Positions 26,292 to 34,903 of a stretch of DNA of 64,000 nt are shown piece after piece (position 1 is the first letter of the stretch; each line of letters begins with the position of its first letter). Position numbers and translations under genes: made by a program. The notes under the pieces are model-generated. The model did not search any database. It worked only from the letters and a program-made list of their open reading frames with translations, and was not told where the DNA came from. The DNA is from Acidobacteriota bacterium (GTDB lineage: Bacteria > Acidobacteriota > Blastocatellia > Pyrinomonadales > Pyrinomonadaceae), in assembly GCA_029781855.1 (NCBI GenBank), contig JAKOVX010000136.1:1-64000 (forward strand). Reading direction: 5' to 3'.

Positions 26292-27668
26292 ATGACCCTT
26301 CAAGAATCTATCAAATTTCCGCGTCCGAGCACGATCGCCGATATCGCTGCCGGCGAGGTTTCGTGTCCCGTTTGCGGACGCGCGACCCGCGACGAATTTG
26401 TCCCGTTGGCGGCGTTGCCTGAAGATCTCGAAAAACTGATCCGGGCAAATGCCCCTGACACGCATGGATTCCAGGCGGTTTGCTCCCGCTGCGTGCGGCT
26501 TTTCGAACGGGCCAAGGACCAGATCAGCCAGGATGCGGCGATGCAGAAGGACGGCTCGCACGTGCTCTCGACGCCATTAAGGCTAGATGCGGACGAGCGC
26601 TTTACGGGAAAAGGTGTGACGATCGCATTTCTCGATTCGGGCTTTTATCCGCACGTCGACCTGACCACGCCGCGGAACCGCATCCTTGCCTACCGGAATA
26701 TGCTCGACAAGGACGGGGACCTGACGTCATTGTTTCAACCGGACGTTGCCAGTTGGCACGGGATGATGACCTCGGTCGTGGCCGCGGGCAACGGCACGTT
26801 GTCGAACGGTTTCTATCGCGGAATTGCTCCTGAAGCAGACGTTGTGTTGGTCAAACTCGCCCGGACCGGGCGAATTACGCATAAGAATATTCAGGACGGC
26901 CTCTCGTGGGTCCTCGAAAATCGCGAAAAATACAACATCAAGATCGTCAATATTTCGGCTGGCGGCGACTACGAGGGAAGTTACCTTCATGACCCGCTGT
27001 CGCAGTTCGTCGAAGAATGTTCGACCGAGGGCATCACCGTTGTCTGTGCTGTCGGAAACGCTGGGCATTTGCCGCACCATCCGGTCGTACCGCCCGCAAG
27101 CGCTCCGTCGTGCATCGCGGTCGGCGGACTGGACGACCAGAATTCGATAAACCGCGCAAAGCGCGGAATGTACCGTTCGTCTTACGGCCCGACGATCGAC
27201 GGCCTGCAAAAGCCCGAAGTGATCGCTTCGTCGATCTGGGTGCCGGCACCGATCCTGCCGAATACGCCGACGGCGCAGCAGGCCGAATTGCTTGCACGCC
27301 TGGACAAGGCCGACGATGAGGACGTCCACCGCATTCTTGATGAAAATCCCGGTGTCGACCCCGAACTAGATGCCGCTGAGGATCGCGAAATCCACAGCAT
27401 ACGCCAGATCATCACCCTCAAACTCCGACGCGAGAACGTCATTACGCAATACTACAAATACGTCGACGGCACCTCATTTTCGGCTCCGATCGTATCTTCG
27501 GTCGTTGCTCAGATGCTGGAGGCGAATCCCGACCTCGACCCGTCTTCAGTCAAACGCATCCTCATCTCGACGGCCGAACGCCTGCCCCATTACGAGGTCG
27601 ACCGCCAGGGATGGGGCGTAATAGACGCCCGCCGTGCGGTCGAAATGGCATTGACCGGCAGGAACTGA
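26292..27668 (+). CDS. Subtilase (S8) with N-terminal zinc ribbon, apparently cytoplasmic
   Basis: The protein has 458 residues. Residues 25-67 carry CPVC ... CSRC (Cys25, 28, 64, 67), a likely zinc ribbon. The protease domain follows with catalytic Asp115 in AFLDSG, His156 in SWHGMM and Ser395 in GTSFSAP; the oxyanion Asn is in AVGNAG. A helical charged insert of about 60 residues (LLARLDKADDEDVHRILDENPG and onward) lies between the Asn and the Ser. No signal peptide or propeptide is visible. A zinc-ribbon regulatory domain on an intracellular subtilase is unusual; the target is unknown. Confidence 0.88.
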   Translation: MTLQESIKFPRPSTIADIAAGEVSCPVCGRATRDEFVPLAALPEDLEKLIRANAPDTHGFQAVCSRCVRLFERAKDQISQDAAMQKDGSHVLSTPLRLDADERFTGKGVTIAFLDSGFYPHVDLTTPRNRILAYRNMLDKDGDLTSLFQPDVASWHGMMTSVVAAGNGTLSNGFYRGIAPEADVVLVKLARTGRITHKNIQDGLSWVLENREKYNIKIVNISAGGDYEGSYLHDPLSQFVEECSTEGITVVCAVGNAGHLPHHPVVPPASAPSCIAVGGLDDQNSINRAKRGMYRSSYGPTIDGLQKPEVIASSIWVPAPILPNTPTAQQAELLARLDKADDEDVHRILDENPGVDPELDAAEDREIHSIRQIITLKLRRENVITQYYKYVDGTSFSAPIVSSVVAQMLEANPDLDPSSVKRILISTAERLPHYEVDRQGWGVIDARRAVEMALTGRN

Positions 27669-27742
27669 ACCGGCCGCAATCTCACGTTCGGCCAATCAAA
27701 ACTGAAGATCAGACGCATAAAAACTCCGGGGTCAAAAATAGC

Positions 27743-28516
27743 CTAATTCGGCGAGTGCTCCGGATTCGGCGTCGGGCGCGGGCCCATTCGCGGCGTCGGC
27801 GAGGGTAACGGGCGATTCGATGGCGTCACGGACGGTCGCGGGCTCGGCGTCGTCATCGGAGTCGGAGTCGGCGATGCGTCAGGTGTCGGAGTCTCGCTCG
27901 GGCTCGGTTTTGGCGTCGGGGTCGGCGTCGGCGTTTTGACGTTCGCGTTTAGGTTCGTATTGAAATTAGTGTTGAAATTGGTGTTGTAGCCCGGCACCGC
28001 GTTGAAATTGAAATTCGTGTCGATCGCGGTGTTCGTGTTCAGGTTGCCGTTGAACGCGCCGAGATTGGTATTCAAATTGACGTTCGAATTCGACGGGCGT
28101 TCCTTTTGCAGGAACCAAAATAGGGCCGCTCCGATGCCAAGCACCGCTATCGTTCCGATGACGGTCAGGGCAACGACCTTGAGTGTGTTCGATTGCGGCG
28201 GCGGCGCATAGTACGCTTCCGGAACGCGCGGCCGAACCTGCTGAGACGGTTCGCTCGTCGTCGGGATAACGATCCTCTCCGATGCCGGCGGAACCGACGG
28301 AGCGTTGATCTCATCGATCGGCGGCGGCAGCGGCACGGATTCCTTGCGTCGGATGACCGTGATCTCGCCCGGATCATCTTCCGGTTCTTCCAGCGATTCG
28401 CTCGGGAGCTCAAGAAAATTCGGTTCCTCGAGATCGATGAGCGGCGTACCGTCCTTGGTACAAAATCGGATTATCTCTTCGTCGAACTTTGTGTCGCAGA
28501 TCGGGCAAACTTTCAT
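27743..28516 (-). CDS. Zinc-ribbon membrane protein with Asn-rich and Pro/Thr-rich C-terminus
   Basis: The protein has 257 residues. The N-terminus is a small zinc ribbon (CPIC at residues 4-7 and FCTKDG). An acidic and Pro-rich linker leads to one membrane helix (about 112-134, [23 protein letters not shown]). Beyond it is a region where Asn alternates with Thr, Leu or Phe ([16 protein letters not shown]), then a Thr/Pro/Ser-rich tail reaching the end. The tail is low-complexity, so it probably forms an extended segment outside the membrane. Function is unknown. Confidence 0.72.
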   Translation of the reverse strand: MKVCPICDTKFDEEIIRFCTKDGTPLIDLEEPNFLELPSESLEEPEDDPGEITVIRRKESVPLPPPIDEINAPSVPPASERIVIPTTSEPSQQVRPRVPEAYYAPPPQSNTLKVVALTVIGTIAVLGIGAALFWFLQKERPSNSNVNLNTNLGAFNGNLNTNTAIDTNFNFNAVPGYNTNFNTNFNTNLNANVKTPTPTPTPKPSPSETPTPDASPTPTPMTTPSPRPSVTPSNRPLPSPTPRMGPRPTPNPEHSPN

Positions 28517-28729
28517 ATTTAATTAGATGGCGCCGAGAGGAATCAGACCAGGCCAGCCAGAATGTTATCACGAATCGCCATATGGAAATAACGATGACGG
28601 CCAACCGAATGAAGCGTTTTTCGGCGCGGGCCATGCAAATTTCCACGGCGAATCGCGAGCAAACCAGAAACAGCGGCGAACCCGGATAAACCGGGCCACC
28701 GCTTTTCGGTTGGGAGTATAAGCAGATAT

Positions 28730-30061
28730 TCAGGAATTATCTTTCTGATCGTTGTCCGCTGACGATGGCTCGGGAGTCTCGACAATAGCACCGAAGCTCA
28801 CGAGAAGATCTTCCACATCGCTGTCGGAAGTCTTATCCCACGCTGTTTCGCCTTCTTTATCCTTTGCGTTGACGTCGGCACCCGCGAGTATTAGCATCCG
28901 GACTTTTTCAAGATCATCCTCGTCAGCGGCGATCATCAGTGCTGTCTCGCCATCGTCGTTCTTAGCGTTCACATCTGATCCTGCGTCGATCAGGACCTTC
29001 AGGACCTCGGGCTTGACTTCGCGAACGACCCGCAGTAATGGCGTGTTGCCTTCGTCGTCGCGGACGTTCAATTTGGCCCCGGCGTTGATAAGCGTGGTGG
29101 CAAGTTCGGCCGGCGCGTTTTCCGAGAGACGCATTAGTGGCGTTTCTTTCGACTTATCAGCGACATTGACCCGCGCTCCGGCATTCAATAGCAATTGAAC
29201 GAGTTCAAGGTTTCCGGTTCCGACGGCCGCAGCGATCGGAGTGGTTCCATCGTCTTCTTTTTCGCGGACCTTTGCTCCCCTGGCGATGAGGTCGCGAACG
29301 AGATCGATATCCTCGTCCTGAACGGCGATCGTAAGTGGATTTTTGTACTCGATGCGATAGCTCGAAGCCATCACTCCCATCGTTACCACCGCCCCGATCC
29401 TGAGTTCGGTGACACGATCATCCGCGTTTCCGTTTGTGATGGCCACGTGCTCTACCAGACGCGCGACGAACCCATTTGCGGAACATCTGATGGTGTACTC
29501 GCCGTCAGGAACGTTTTCAAACCTATATCGGCCTTCGTCGTTTGTCGATCGGGTGAATTTTTCACCTGTCGCTTCATTGGTGACCTCGACAATGGCTCCC
29601 GAGATAACCGCGCCATTCGGGTCGACGATCGTCCCGGACATTTGCCCGCGAAAACCGTCAGAGGGCGCATTTTTGGCGCCGGTTTTATCCAATCTCTCTG
29701 CGTTCGGAGCTTGGGGCTGATCTTTGGTGTCGGTCGTCTGAGCAAATGAGTGCGCCGAAAGTGCGATCGACGCCGTCATCACACCGGCGGCGATGCCCGG
29801 AGAGCGGCGTGCGATATGGTGCAGCGGCTTCATGAAGAAAGGGCGATCAGTTCGCGGGTCTCGGTAATACCGCACACAGATATTCCCGTTGGACGCTCGG
29901 ATTAGATTCATCGCCTCTTTTCGGGTCATTTCCGAGATGTTGTTAACGTCCTTTGCGCAATGCGAACAGAATCGTATCTTGTTCGTGCCGGTCATTTGAT
30001 TCCACTCTTCGGTGCACGGTGTTTTGACCTCGACCGAATCAATAAAGCTCTTTTTAGACAT
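28730..30061 (-). CDS. Cys-motif, CarbopepD_reg and ankyrin-repeat membrane protein
   Basis: The protein has 443 residues. The N-terminus carries a Cys motif seen in Acidobacteriota and Bacteroidota proteins: Cys16, Trp20 and Met23, then RFCSHCAKDV with Cys32 and Cys35, and NNISEMTRKEA. A membrane helix or signal (about 89-107) precedes a CarbopepD_reg sandwich (about 135-210, GTIVDPNGAVISGAIVEV). Five ankyrin repeats (about 250-420) follow, with phrases such as DDGTTPIAAAVGTGNLELVQLLL and DDGETALMIAADEDDLEKVRML. The order suggests a cytoplasmic Cys domain and an exported binding domain. Function is unknown. Confidence 0.8.
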   Translation of the reverse strand: MSKKSFIDSVEVKTPCTEEWNQMTGTNKIRFCSHCAKDVNNISEMTRKEAMNLIRASNGNICVRYYRDPRTDRPFFMKPLHHIARRSPGIAAGVMTASIALSAHSFAQTTDTKDQPQAPNAERLDKTGAKNAPSDGFRGQMSGTIVDPNGAVISGAIVEVTNEATGEKFTRSTNDEGRYRFENVPDGEYTIRCSANGFVARLVEHVAITNGNADDRVTELRIGAVVTMGVMASSYRIEYKNPLTIAVQDEDIDLVRDLIARGAKVREKEDDGTTPIAAAVGTGNLELVQLLLNAGARVNVADKSKETPLMRLSENAPAELATTLINAGAKLNVRDDEGNTPLLRVVREVKPEVLKVLIDAGSDVNAKNDDGETALMIAADEDDLEKVRMLILAGADVNAKDKEGETAWDKTSDSDVEDLLVSFGAIVETPEPSSADNDQKDNS

Positions 30062-30228
30062 AGTTTTACCCTCACGAGACGGCCGAACTTTTTCGGCCCA
30101 CGTCTAATCTTAGACACCCAACTTGTAAGAATGTTCCCGGAGAGAGGATCTTGCGATCTACTTATCTGCCTAGATGCGGCGAGCGTTTTGATCGGTTGCT
30201 TTTGGCAGAAAAAAATCTCGTCGTACCA

Positions 30229-30804
30229 TTAGCCGTCGCCGATGAATTGTCCAGCTATGTAGCTGTGATACATAGGGTCAGCGTTGAGAGAATTGCGGAG
30301 TTCGCCGAGAAAGAATGAAATATCGCTGGTGTTATTGGCACGCATGCCTTCGACAACCGAATAGGCAATTATTGAATGCGAGCCGTATTCAAAAGATGTG
30401 CGGGGCAGGCCCGAATTCCGAGCGTAGTATGCTTGTGCAATATAAGCTGCTGCTTCGTTGTCGATCCATGGAAGGGTCGAACGCGTGAGATCAAAAGACG
30501 CATGAACCGATTCGTGGCATATCAACGCGTTGAAAAACCGGGAGTATCGCGGATTGTTCCCGAGGTAAAAAGTATTCGCTTCAAAACCGTTTGGCGTGTC
30601 GGCCGCGGACGAATACATAGCAATGTCATTGGGGAATCTCCCTTCGATTACTCTCACGCTGCCGTCCGCCAATGCGTCTGCGACCCGGGCAAAACTGCGT
30701 GCATTTACTGAAACGGTCGCCCCCGTAGAGCCACTAAAGCTGAACGAAATGCGGTGAGCTTCGCCGCTGCGAAGAATTGAGATCATTTGTTCTTTTACAC
30801 CCAT
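30229..30804 (-). CDS. Possible small zinc metallopeptidase-like protein (HExxH)
   Basis: No family was recognised. The 191-residue protein has no signal peptide. It holds HESVH at residues 97-101, followed 16 residues after the second His by Glu117 in DNEAAAY, a spacing and local context like gluzincin peptidases. The segment before it (TFYLGNNPRYSRFFNALICHESVH) fits a strand and helix carrying the motif. Other HExxH proteins of this type are toxins, effectors or housekeeping peptidases; none of these can be chosen from sequence. It stands alone between a minus-strand ankyrin gene and the helicase gene. Confidence 0.6.
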   Translation of the reverse strand: MGVKEQMISILRSGEAHRISFSFSGSTGATVSVNARSFARVADALADGSVRVIEGRFPNDIAMYSSAADTPNGFEANTFYLGNNPRYSRFFNALICHESVHASFDLTRSTLPWIDNEAAAYIAQAYYARNSGLPRTSFEYGSHSIIAYSVVEGMRANNTSDISFFLGELRNSLNADPMYHSYIAGQFIGDG

Positions 30805-30861
30805 TAGGTTGCCCCTTCGTTCGAATTAATGACGAAAATATATCACCCTTTTGCGATTTTG

Positions 30862-33027
30862 CTAGTTAATAAATTCTTTCGTCTCGGACGGATCGAGCAT
30901 TTGAGGAGCATCAAAAACCGCGGACTCTTCTTCGAGATTCCAGATCTCGTAAAGCGCAGCCGGGCATTCGGTAATAAAGCGTGATGGTTTTTGGAGGACT
31001 GTCTGCCGATTGTAGTCTGTCATCAGGAGCGGATATGTTAGGTAAAGCTCGTCCTTGGCTCGCGTAATGGCAACGTACCAGAGGCGCCGCTCTTCCTCTT
31101 CACTGTCGATCTCGCGAAGGCTTTTGGGCGACGGGAATTTGCCCTCCGCCGCCCAAATGATGAAGACGGCTTTCCACTCGAGGCCCTTTGCCTGATGAAC
31201 ACTGGTGAGCGTCAGAAGTTCGTCTTCGTCGCCGCCCTGTATGACCTCTTCGCCGACGAGCGGCTGCGGTTCCTTGAACCGTTCGGTCGAGAGCAGGGCG
31301 AGTTCGGAGAGAAAATCCTCGGTCGACGTGTAACGGTTCGCATATGTGGCGAGTCCCTTCAGGTCCTCGATACGGGCGTCGGCGTTCTCAAAGTTTTCCT
31401 GCAAATACTGCTCGTAGCCGTGCAGCAGGATCATCTCGATCTGTTTTGACGGATTATTGCGATATTCGTCGGCCACGAGCAGTTCGAGAAGCACGATGAA
31501 TGACCGCCATGACTGGCTCGAACGCAGGCGCCCGAGCAGGTCGGGCCCGGTGGAATTATTCGGTGGTTGAAGAACGATATTCTTCAAGACCGTCGTGAGA
31601 TCGTTTCGTGTAACTACGCCGGTCTCGTTGTCAGGGTTCTGGCCGCCCGCTAATGCAGGCGGTTCTGACAAGGCGATCGCCTCATAAACCCGGCTTGCGG
31701 TTTTGTTTCCGATGCCCGGGATAAGCTTCAAGATTCGCTTCCAGGCGAGTTCGTCGCGCGGATTGACGATAATTCGCAGATATGAGATCACATCCTTGAT
31801 GTGGGCTTGTTCGAAGAAACGGACGCCCGACTGGATCCGGTACGGAATATTTCGCCGCGAAAGCTCCAATTGCAGCTCGATCGAATGATAATGCGATCGG
31901 TACATCACGGCGATGTCCTCGAGGCTTGTTCCCTCATCTCGGAGTTCCAGTATGCGTGAAGCGACGAATGCCGATTGCTGTTCGACATCGGAACACGGGA
32001 CGAGCGCCGGTTTTAAGTCACGCGAACGGCGGACCGCTGTCAACACTTTTGGGAACTGCTTTCGGTTGGAGGCGATCGACGTGTTCGCAAGGCCAAGTAT
32101 CTCGGGCGTCGAACGATAATTAGTTTCCAGCTTGAAAACCTCAGCTTCAGGGTATCGCTTCGGAAATTCATAGATATTTGCGAAATGGGCACCACGCCAA
32201 GCGAAGATGCTTTGAGCGTCGTCGCCGACCACCATTACGTTGCGATGCTTGACTGCGAGCAGGTCGATGATCTCTGCCTGGAGGCGGTTGGTGTCCTGGT
32301 ATTCATCGACGAGGATGTGCTGAAACTGCTCGGCGTAGATGTCGGCGATCGATCCTTTTTCGACGAGCAGCCGTTTTACGTTGAGCAGGAGATCGTCATA
32401 ATCCATGACGTTCCGCTCGCGTTTGCGATCCTGATAAAGAAAGTCGACACGTTTGATCTGCTGTGTCAGCGGCTCGAAATACGGATACTTGACGGCGACC
32501 ACGTCTTCGATCGGGAGGTCGGTGTTATTCGCGTAGGAGATGATGCCCTGGACGACCTCGGCTTTGGGAAAGCGCTTCTTGGAGGTATCGATCGCAGCGT
32601 CATCGACGCATACGTTCAGCATTTCGCGGGCGTCCTCACTGTCGAGGATCGAATAGTTCGTATCGTATCCAATGCTCGTTGCGTGCCGCCGCAGGATCAT
32701 GTTTGCAATACGGTGAAACGTGCCGCCCCAGACCCGATGAACGTTCTGAGTGCCCGTCAGTGATTCGACGCGGCGAAGCATCTCGCGGGCCGCACGATTG
32801 GTAAAGGTCGCGAGCAATATCCGCTGCGGTGAGACTCCGTGTTCGATGAGGTAAGCCACCCGATACGTGATCGCCCGAGTTTTGCCCGACCCGGCACCCG
32901 CGACGACAAGGGCGGCCCGCGGCCGGGCCGTCACGACGCGAAACTGCTCGTCGTTCAGCTCGTTGCGGTACCGTGTGAGCTTCTCCGGCAGGGCCGTTTT
33001 ATCGCGCTTAATGACGTACTTTGCCAT
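30862..33027 (-). CDS. UvrD/PcrA/Rep-type superfamily 1 DNA helicase
   Basis: This 721-residue ATP-dependent 3'-5' helicase has motif I AGAGSGKT at residues 43-50, motif II LVDEYQDTN near 250, motif III VVGDDAQSIFAWRG, motif IV NYRST and, towards the C-terminus, LTSVHQAKGLEWKAVF with VAITRAKDELYL. It acts in repair or replication restart. The length is like PcrA and UvrD, but no assignment to one of them is made. Residues about 456-462 are encoded by a REP-like palindrome (see the separate entry), which adds PPALAGG in frame. Confidence 0.93.
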   Translation of the reverse strand: MAKYVIKRDKTALPEKLTRYRNELNDEQFRVVTARPRAALVVAGAGSGKTRAITYRVAYLIEHGVSPQRILLATFTNRAAREMLRRVESLTGTQNVHRVWGGTFHRIANMILRRHATSIGYDTNYSILDSEDAREMLNVCVDDAAIDTSKKRFPKAEVVQGIISYANNTDLPIEDVVAVKYPYFEPLTQQIKRVDFLYQDRKRERNVMDYDDLLLNVKRLLVEKGSIADIYAEQFQHILVDEYQDTNRLQAEIIDLLAVKHRNVMVVGDDAQSIFAWRGAHFANIYEFPKRYPEAEVFKLETNYRSTPEILGLANTSIASNRKQFPKVLTAVRRSRDLKPALVPCSDVEQQSAFVASRILELRDEGTSLEDIAVMYRSHYHSIELQLELSRRNIPYRIQSGVRFFEQAHIKDVISYLRIIVNPRDELAWKRILKLIPGIGNKTASRVYEAIALSEPPALAGGQNPDNETGVVTRNDLTTVLKNIVLQPPNNSTGPDLLGRLRSSQSWRSFIVLLELLVADEYRNNPSKQIEMILLHGYEQYLQENFENADARIEDLKGLATYANRYTSTEDFLSELALLSTERFKEPQPLVGEEVIQGGDEDELLTLTSVHQAKGLEWKAVFIIWAAEGKFPSPKSLREIDSEEEERRLWYVAITRAKDELYLTYPLLMTDYNRQTVLQKPSRFITECPAALYEIWNLEEESAVFDAPQMLDPSETKEFIN
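31643..31662. repeat. REP-like palindrome inside the helicase coding sequence
   Basis: The sequence CCGCCCGCTAATGCAGGCGG folds into an imperfect hairpin (CCGCC-GC around TAAT). On the minus strand it encodes PPALAGG in the middle of the helicase, between domains. I recall this short peptide recurring in unrelated Acidobacteriota proteins, which suggests a mobile REP-type element; this is from memory, not a search. Confidence 0.55.
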
Positions 33028-33200
33028 TGTTTCATTTATAGCACGTTATGCCACCAATCAAAAGAACAATACCTGAGATGTCCCGGACGATCGCCGGTTG
33101 ACCGCGTAGTATTCCGCGCCGAACGACGCGTTTTGACCGACGAATCAACCTTTCAGAAACTGCGATGCCGTCAAATACTGACTGATCTCAAGGCCCTGAT

Positions 33201-33215
33201 TGGCACATAGTTTGC
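33201..33215 (+). promoter_or_regulatory. Sigma-54 (-24/-12) promoter match
   Basis: TGGCAC at 33201, a five-base spacer and TTGC at 33212 match the sigma-54 consensus exactly, with the GG and GC pairs ten bases apart. Transcription would start near 33226, giving a 70-base leader before the DUF883-like gene, which has a strong AAGGAGG site. Two copies of TTGACCG at 33098 and 33133 lie upstream where an activator could bind. A chance match is possible but the position fits well. Confidence 0.6.
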
Positions 33216-33295
33216 CTCACTACTGAGTGAATGAATGAACGCGGTGGATCGCAAAACGATCTATCGAAACGCGCTTGTAGTAAGGAGGTAGAGAA

Positions 33296-33673
33296 ATGAG
33301 ACAAGAACTAAGAACAACAGACGAAAAGCCGGCGCGATTTTTTGAGGGAGCAATTGGAAAGGCAGAGAAGTTGGCCGAAACGGCACTCGATGTTGAGCGG
33401 CTCAAGGTCGCTGCGACGCACGCAGTCGAAGACAAAGTGACCGACGCAAAGAGAATGATCAAGAAGGGCCGCTATGCCGCGGAGGACCTGGTGGACGACA
33501 CGGCTTATAAGATAAAACGCGAACCGTTTCGTGCCGTTGGTATTACGTTCGGTGTGGGATTCGGCCTCGGTATCCTTGCCGGTGCGCTCATAACCGACGG
33601 GCATCAGAAGCGAATGTGGAAGCGCCGACTTCGCTCAAAGCGACTAGAGCAAATCACAGGGGAAGAATCATGA
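33296..33673 (+). CDS. DUF883-like (ElaB/YqjD-type) membrane-anchored protein
   Basis: The protein has 125 residues. The N-terminal two-thirds are helical and charged (AEKLAETALDVERLKVAATHAVED and beyond). A single membrane helix with Gly zipper (AVGITFGVGFGLGILAGALI, residues 80-99) follows, then a basic tail. This is the pattern of YqjD/ElaB proteins, which sit in the inner membrane and bind ribosomes in stationary phase in Escherichia coli. AAGGAGG is eight bases upstream of the ATG. The TGA overlaps the start of the rubrerythrin gene by ATGA. Confidence 0.72.
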   Translation: MRQELRTTDEKPARFFEGAIGKAEKLAETALDVERLKVAATHAVEDKVTDAKRMIKKGRYAAEDLVDDTAYKIKREPFRAVGITFGVGFGLGILAGALITDGHQKRMWKRRLRSKRLEQITGEES

Positions 33674-34071
33674 CAAAAACAGAAGAAAATTTACAGAAAG
33701 CGATAACGGGTGAAGCCAAGGCGAGGCTCGAATACATGGCATTTGCGATGCAGGCGATGCAGGAAGGATTTCCGGAATACGCCCAACTCTTTATGGAGGC
33801 GGCAGGTGCGGAAACGATCCATGGCATCAGCCACCTGCGAACCGCAGGGGGAATCGGAACAACGCTTGAGAATTTGGACGAGTCCGCCAACGGCGAGGAC
33901 TACGAGATCGAAACGATGTATCCCAACTTTATCAAGCAGGCCGAGGTTGACGGCCGGGCAGACGCCGCGGCGAGTTTCAGCCTCGCGCTTGAACGGGAAA
34001 GACATCACCGTGCGATGTTCAAGGAGGCTTTCGCTGCATTTAACAATAAGGCCGCGACTGCGAAATTGTAA
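33670..34071 (+). CDS. Rubrerythrin-type ferritin-like diiron protein
   Basis: The protein has 133 residues with the two-half diiron pattern: first half E15 in TGEAKARLEY and the ExxH of AETIHGISHL; second half AASFSLALERERHHRAMFKEAF. It has no C-terminal rubredoxin domain, so it is a short rubrerythrin or erythrin. Such proteins reduce hydrogen peroxide or store iron. The ATG at 33670 is within the ATGA overlap with the previous gene, so translation is coupled; the longer open frame from 33616 would overlap the upstream gene and is rejected. Confidence 0.88.
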   Translation: MTKTEENLQKAITGEAKARLEYMAFAMQAMQEGFPEYAQLFMEAAGAETIHGISHLRTAGGIGTTLENLDESANGEDYEIETMYPNFIKQAEVDGRADAAASFSLALERERHHRAMFKEAFAAFNNKAATAKL

Positions 34072-34116
34072 CGATCGAGTTAATTGAATATCGAAATTGA
34101 AACGAGGACCGAAGAT

Positions 34117-34689
34117 ATGAAGAAAAGAAACCTGATTCTGACGACGGCGTTCATCGCTATGGTCTTGTCGGTGGGAAATCTGTTTGGCCAGGACAAGAAA
34201 ATGGATATGAAGCCTATGCAAAAGGGCGACATGAAAATGGAACAACCGCGTCCCGGGCCTGAGCATATGATGCGAATGGCGTTTCAGCACAATGCCGTCG
34301 CCTTTGCGCAGATGCTTTGGGATATGTCGTCGAACGGGAAGATCGAAGACGTTGACCTTGCCCGAAAGGCATTCGCCGGACTAAAGCAGAGCCTCGGCGC
34401 GATGGATGATATCCACAATGCCCATATGGCGAAGATGAGCAAAACGGATCCGGCAATGGTCGAGAAAATGAAGCCGATGATGGACAAGATGGCCGCCGAT
34501 AGCGCCATGATGAATCGGTATATTCAGGACCTCGAGAACGTGCTCAAGGCTCCATCTCCTAATGCGTCCGATGTCGAATTACATGTTTCGGTGATCTTGC
34601 TCCGATTGCGACGGATGGATATGCCCGAGGGTAAAATGGATAAGCCCAAAAAAGGGATGGACATGCCCGAACGAAAAATGGACATGTGA
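34117..34689 (+). CDS. Secreted Met-rich protein of unknown function
   Basis: This 190-residue protein has a signal peptide (ends NLFGQ) and a mature chain rich in Met and Lys, with MDMKPMQKGDMKM near the start and MDMPEGKMDKPKKGMDMP near the end. The middle is helical (HNAVAFAQMLWDMSSNGKIEDVDLARKAF). Met clusters of this kind often bind Cu(I) in the periplasm, but no Cys or His site is conserved here, so this is only a suggestion. GAGGA precedes the ATG. It is the third gene after the DUF883-like and rubrerythrin genes and ends before a strong terminator. Confidence 0.75.
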   Translation: MKKRNLILTTAFIAMVLSVGNLFGQDKKMDMKPMQKGDMKMEQPRPGPEHMMRMAFQHNAVAFAQMLWDMSSNGKIEDVDLARKAFAGLKQSLGAMDDIHNAHMAKMSKTDPAMVEKMKPMMDKMAADSAMMNRYIQDLENVLKAPSPNASDVELHVSVILLRLRRMDMPEGKMDKPKKGMDMPERKMDM

Positions 34690-34793
34690 TCGAACGGCTT
34701 CCCACGGCCGGTCCTTATTAGTTTCGTACGATCTGAGGTCCGCGTCGCGAGCTTTAGTTGAGCGGATTTCCTCGGATCTAATCATCGATCCCG

Positions 34794-34819
34794 GGCGCCG
34801 CTAGAGAGCGGCGCCTTTT
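34794..34819 (+). terminator. Terminator of the DUF883-rubrerythrin-Met-rich operon
   Basis: A perfect nine-base-pair stem (GGCGCCGCT / AGCGGCGCC) with an AGAG loop is followed by four T residues and then C. It lies about 105 bases after the Met-rich gene. Confidence 0.8.
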
Positions 34820-34903
34820 CGGCGGCTATTTTGTCCATTCCACAGAGATTCTCAATACCACAACATACAGCCGTGATTTCATGAAGCTTGCCAATATATT
34901 GTA

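Noticed and set aside
28410-28646. A 78-codon hydrophobic open frame at the start of the zinc-ribbon gene
   Set aside because: It overlaps the well-supported zinc-ribbon gene in another frame for most of its length and no ribosome site or homologue was recognised.
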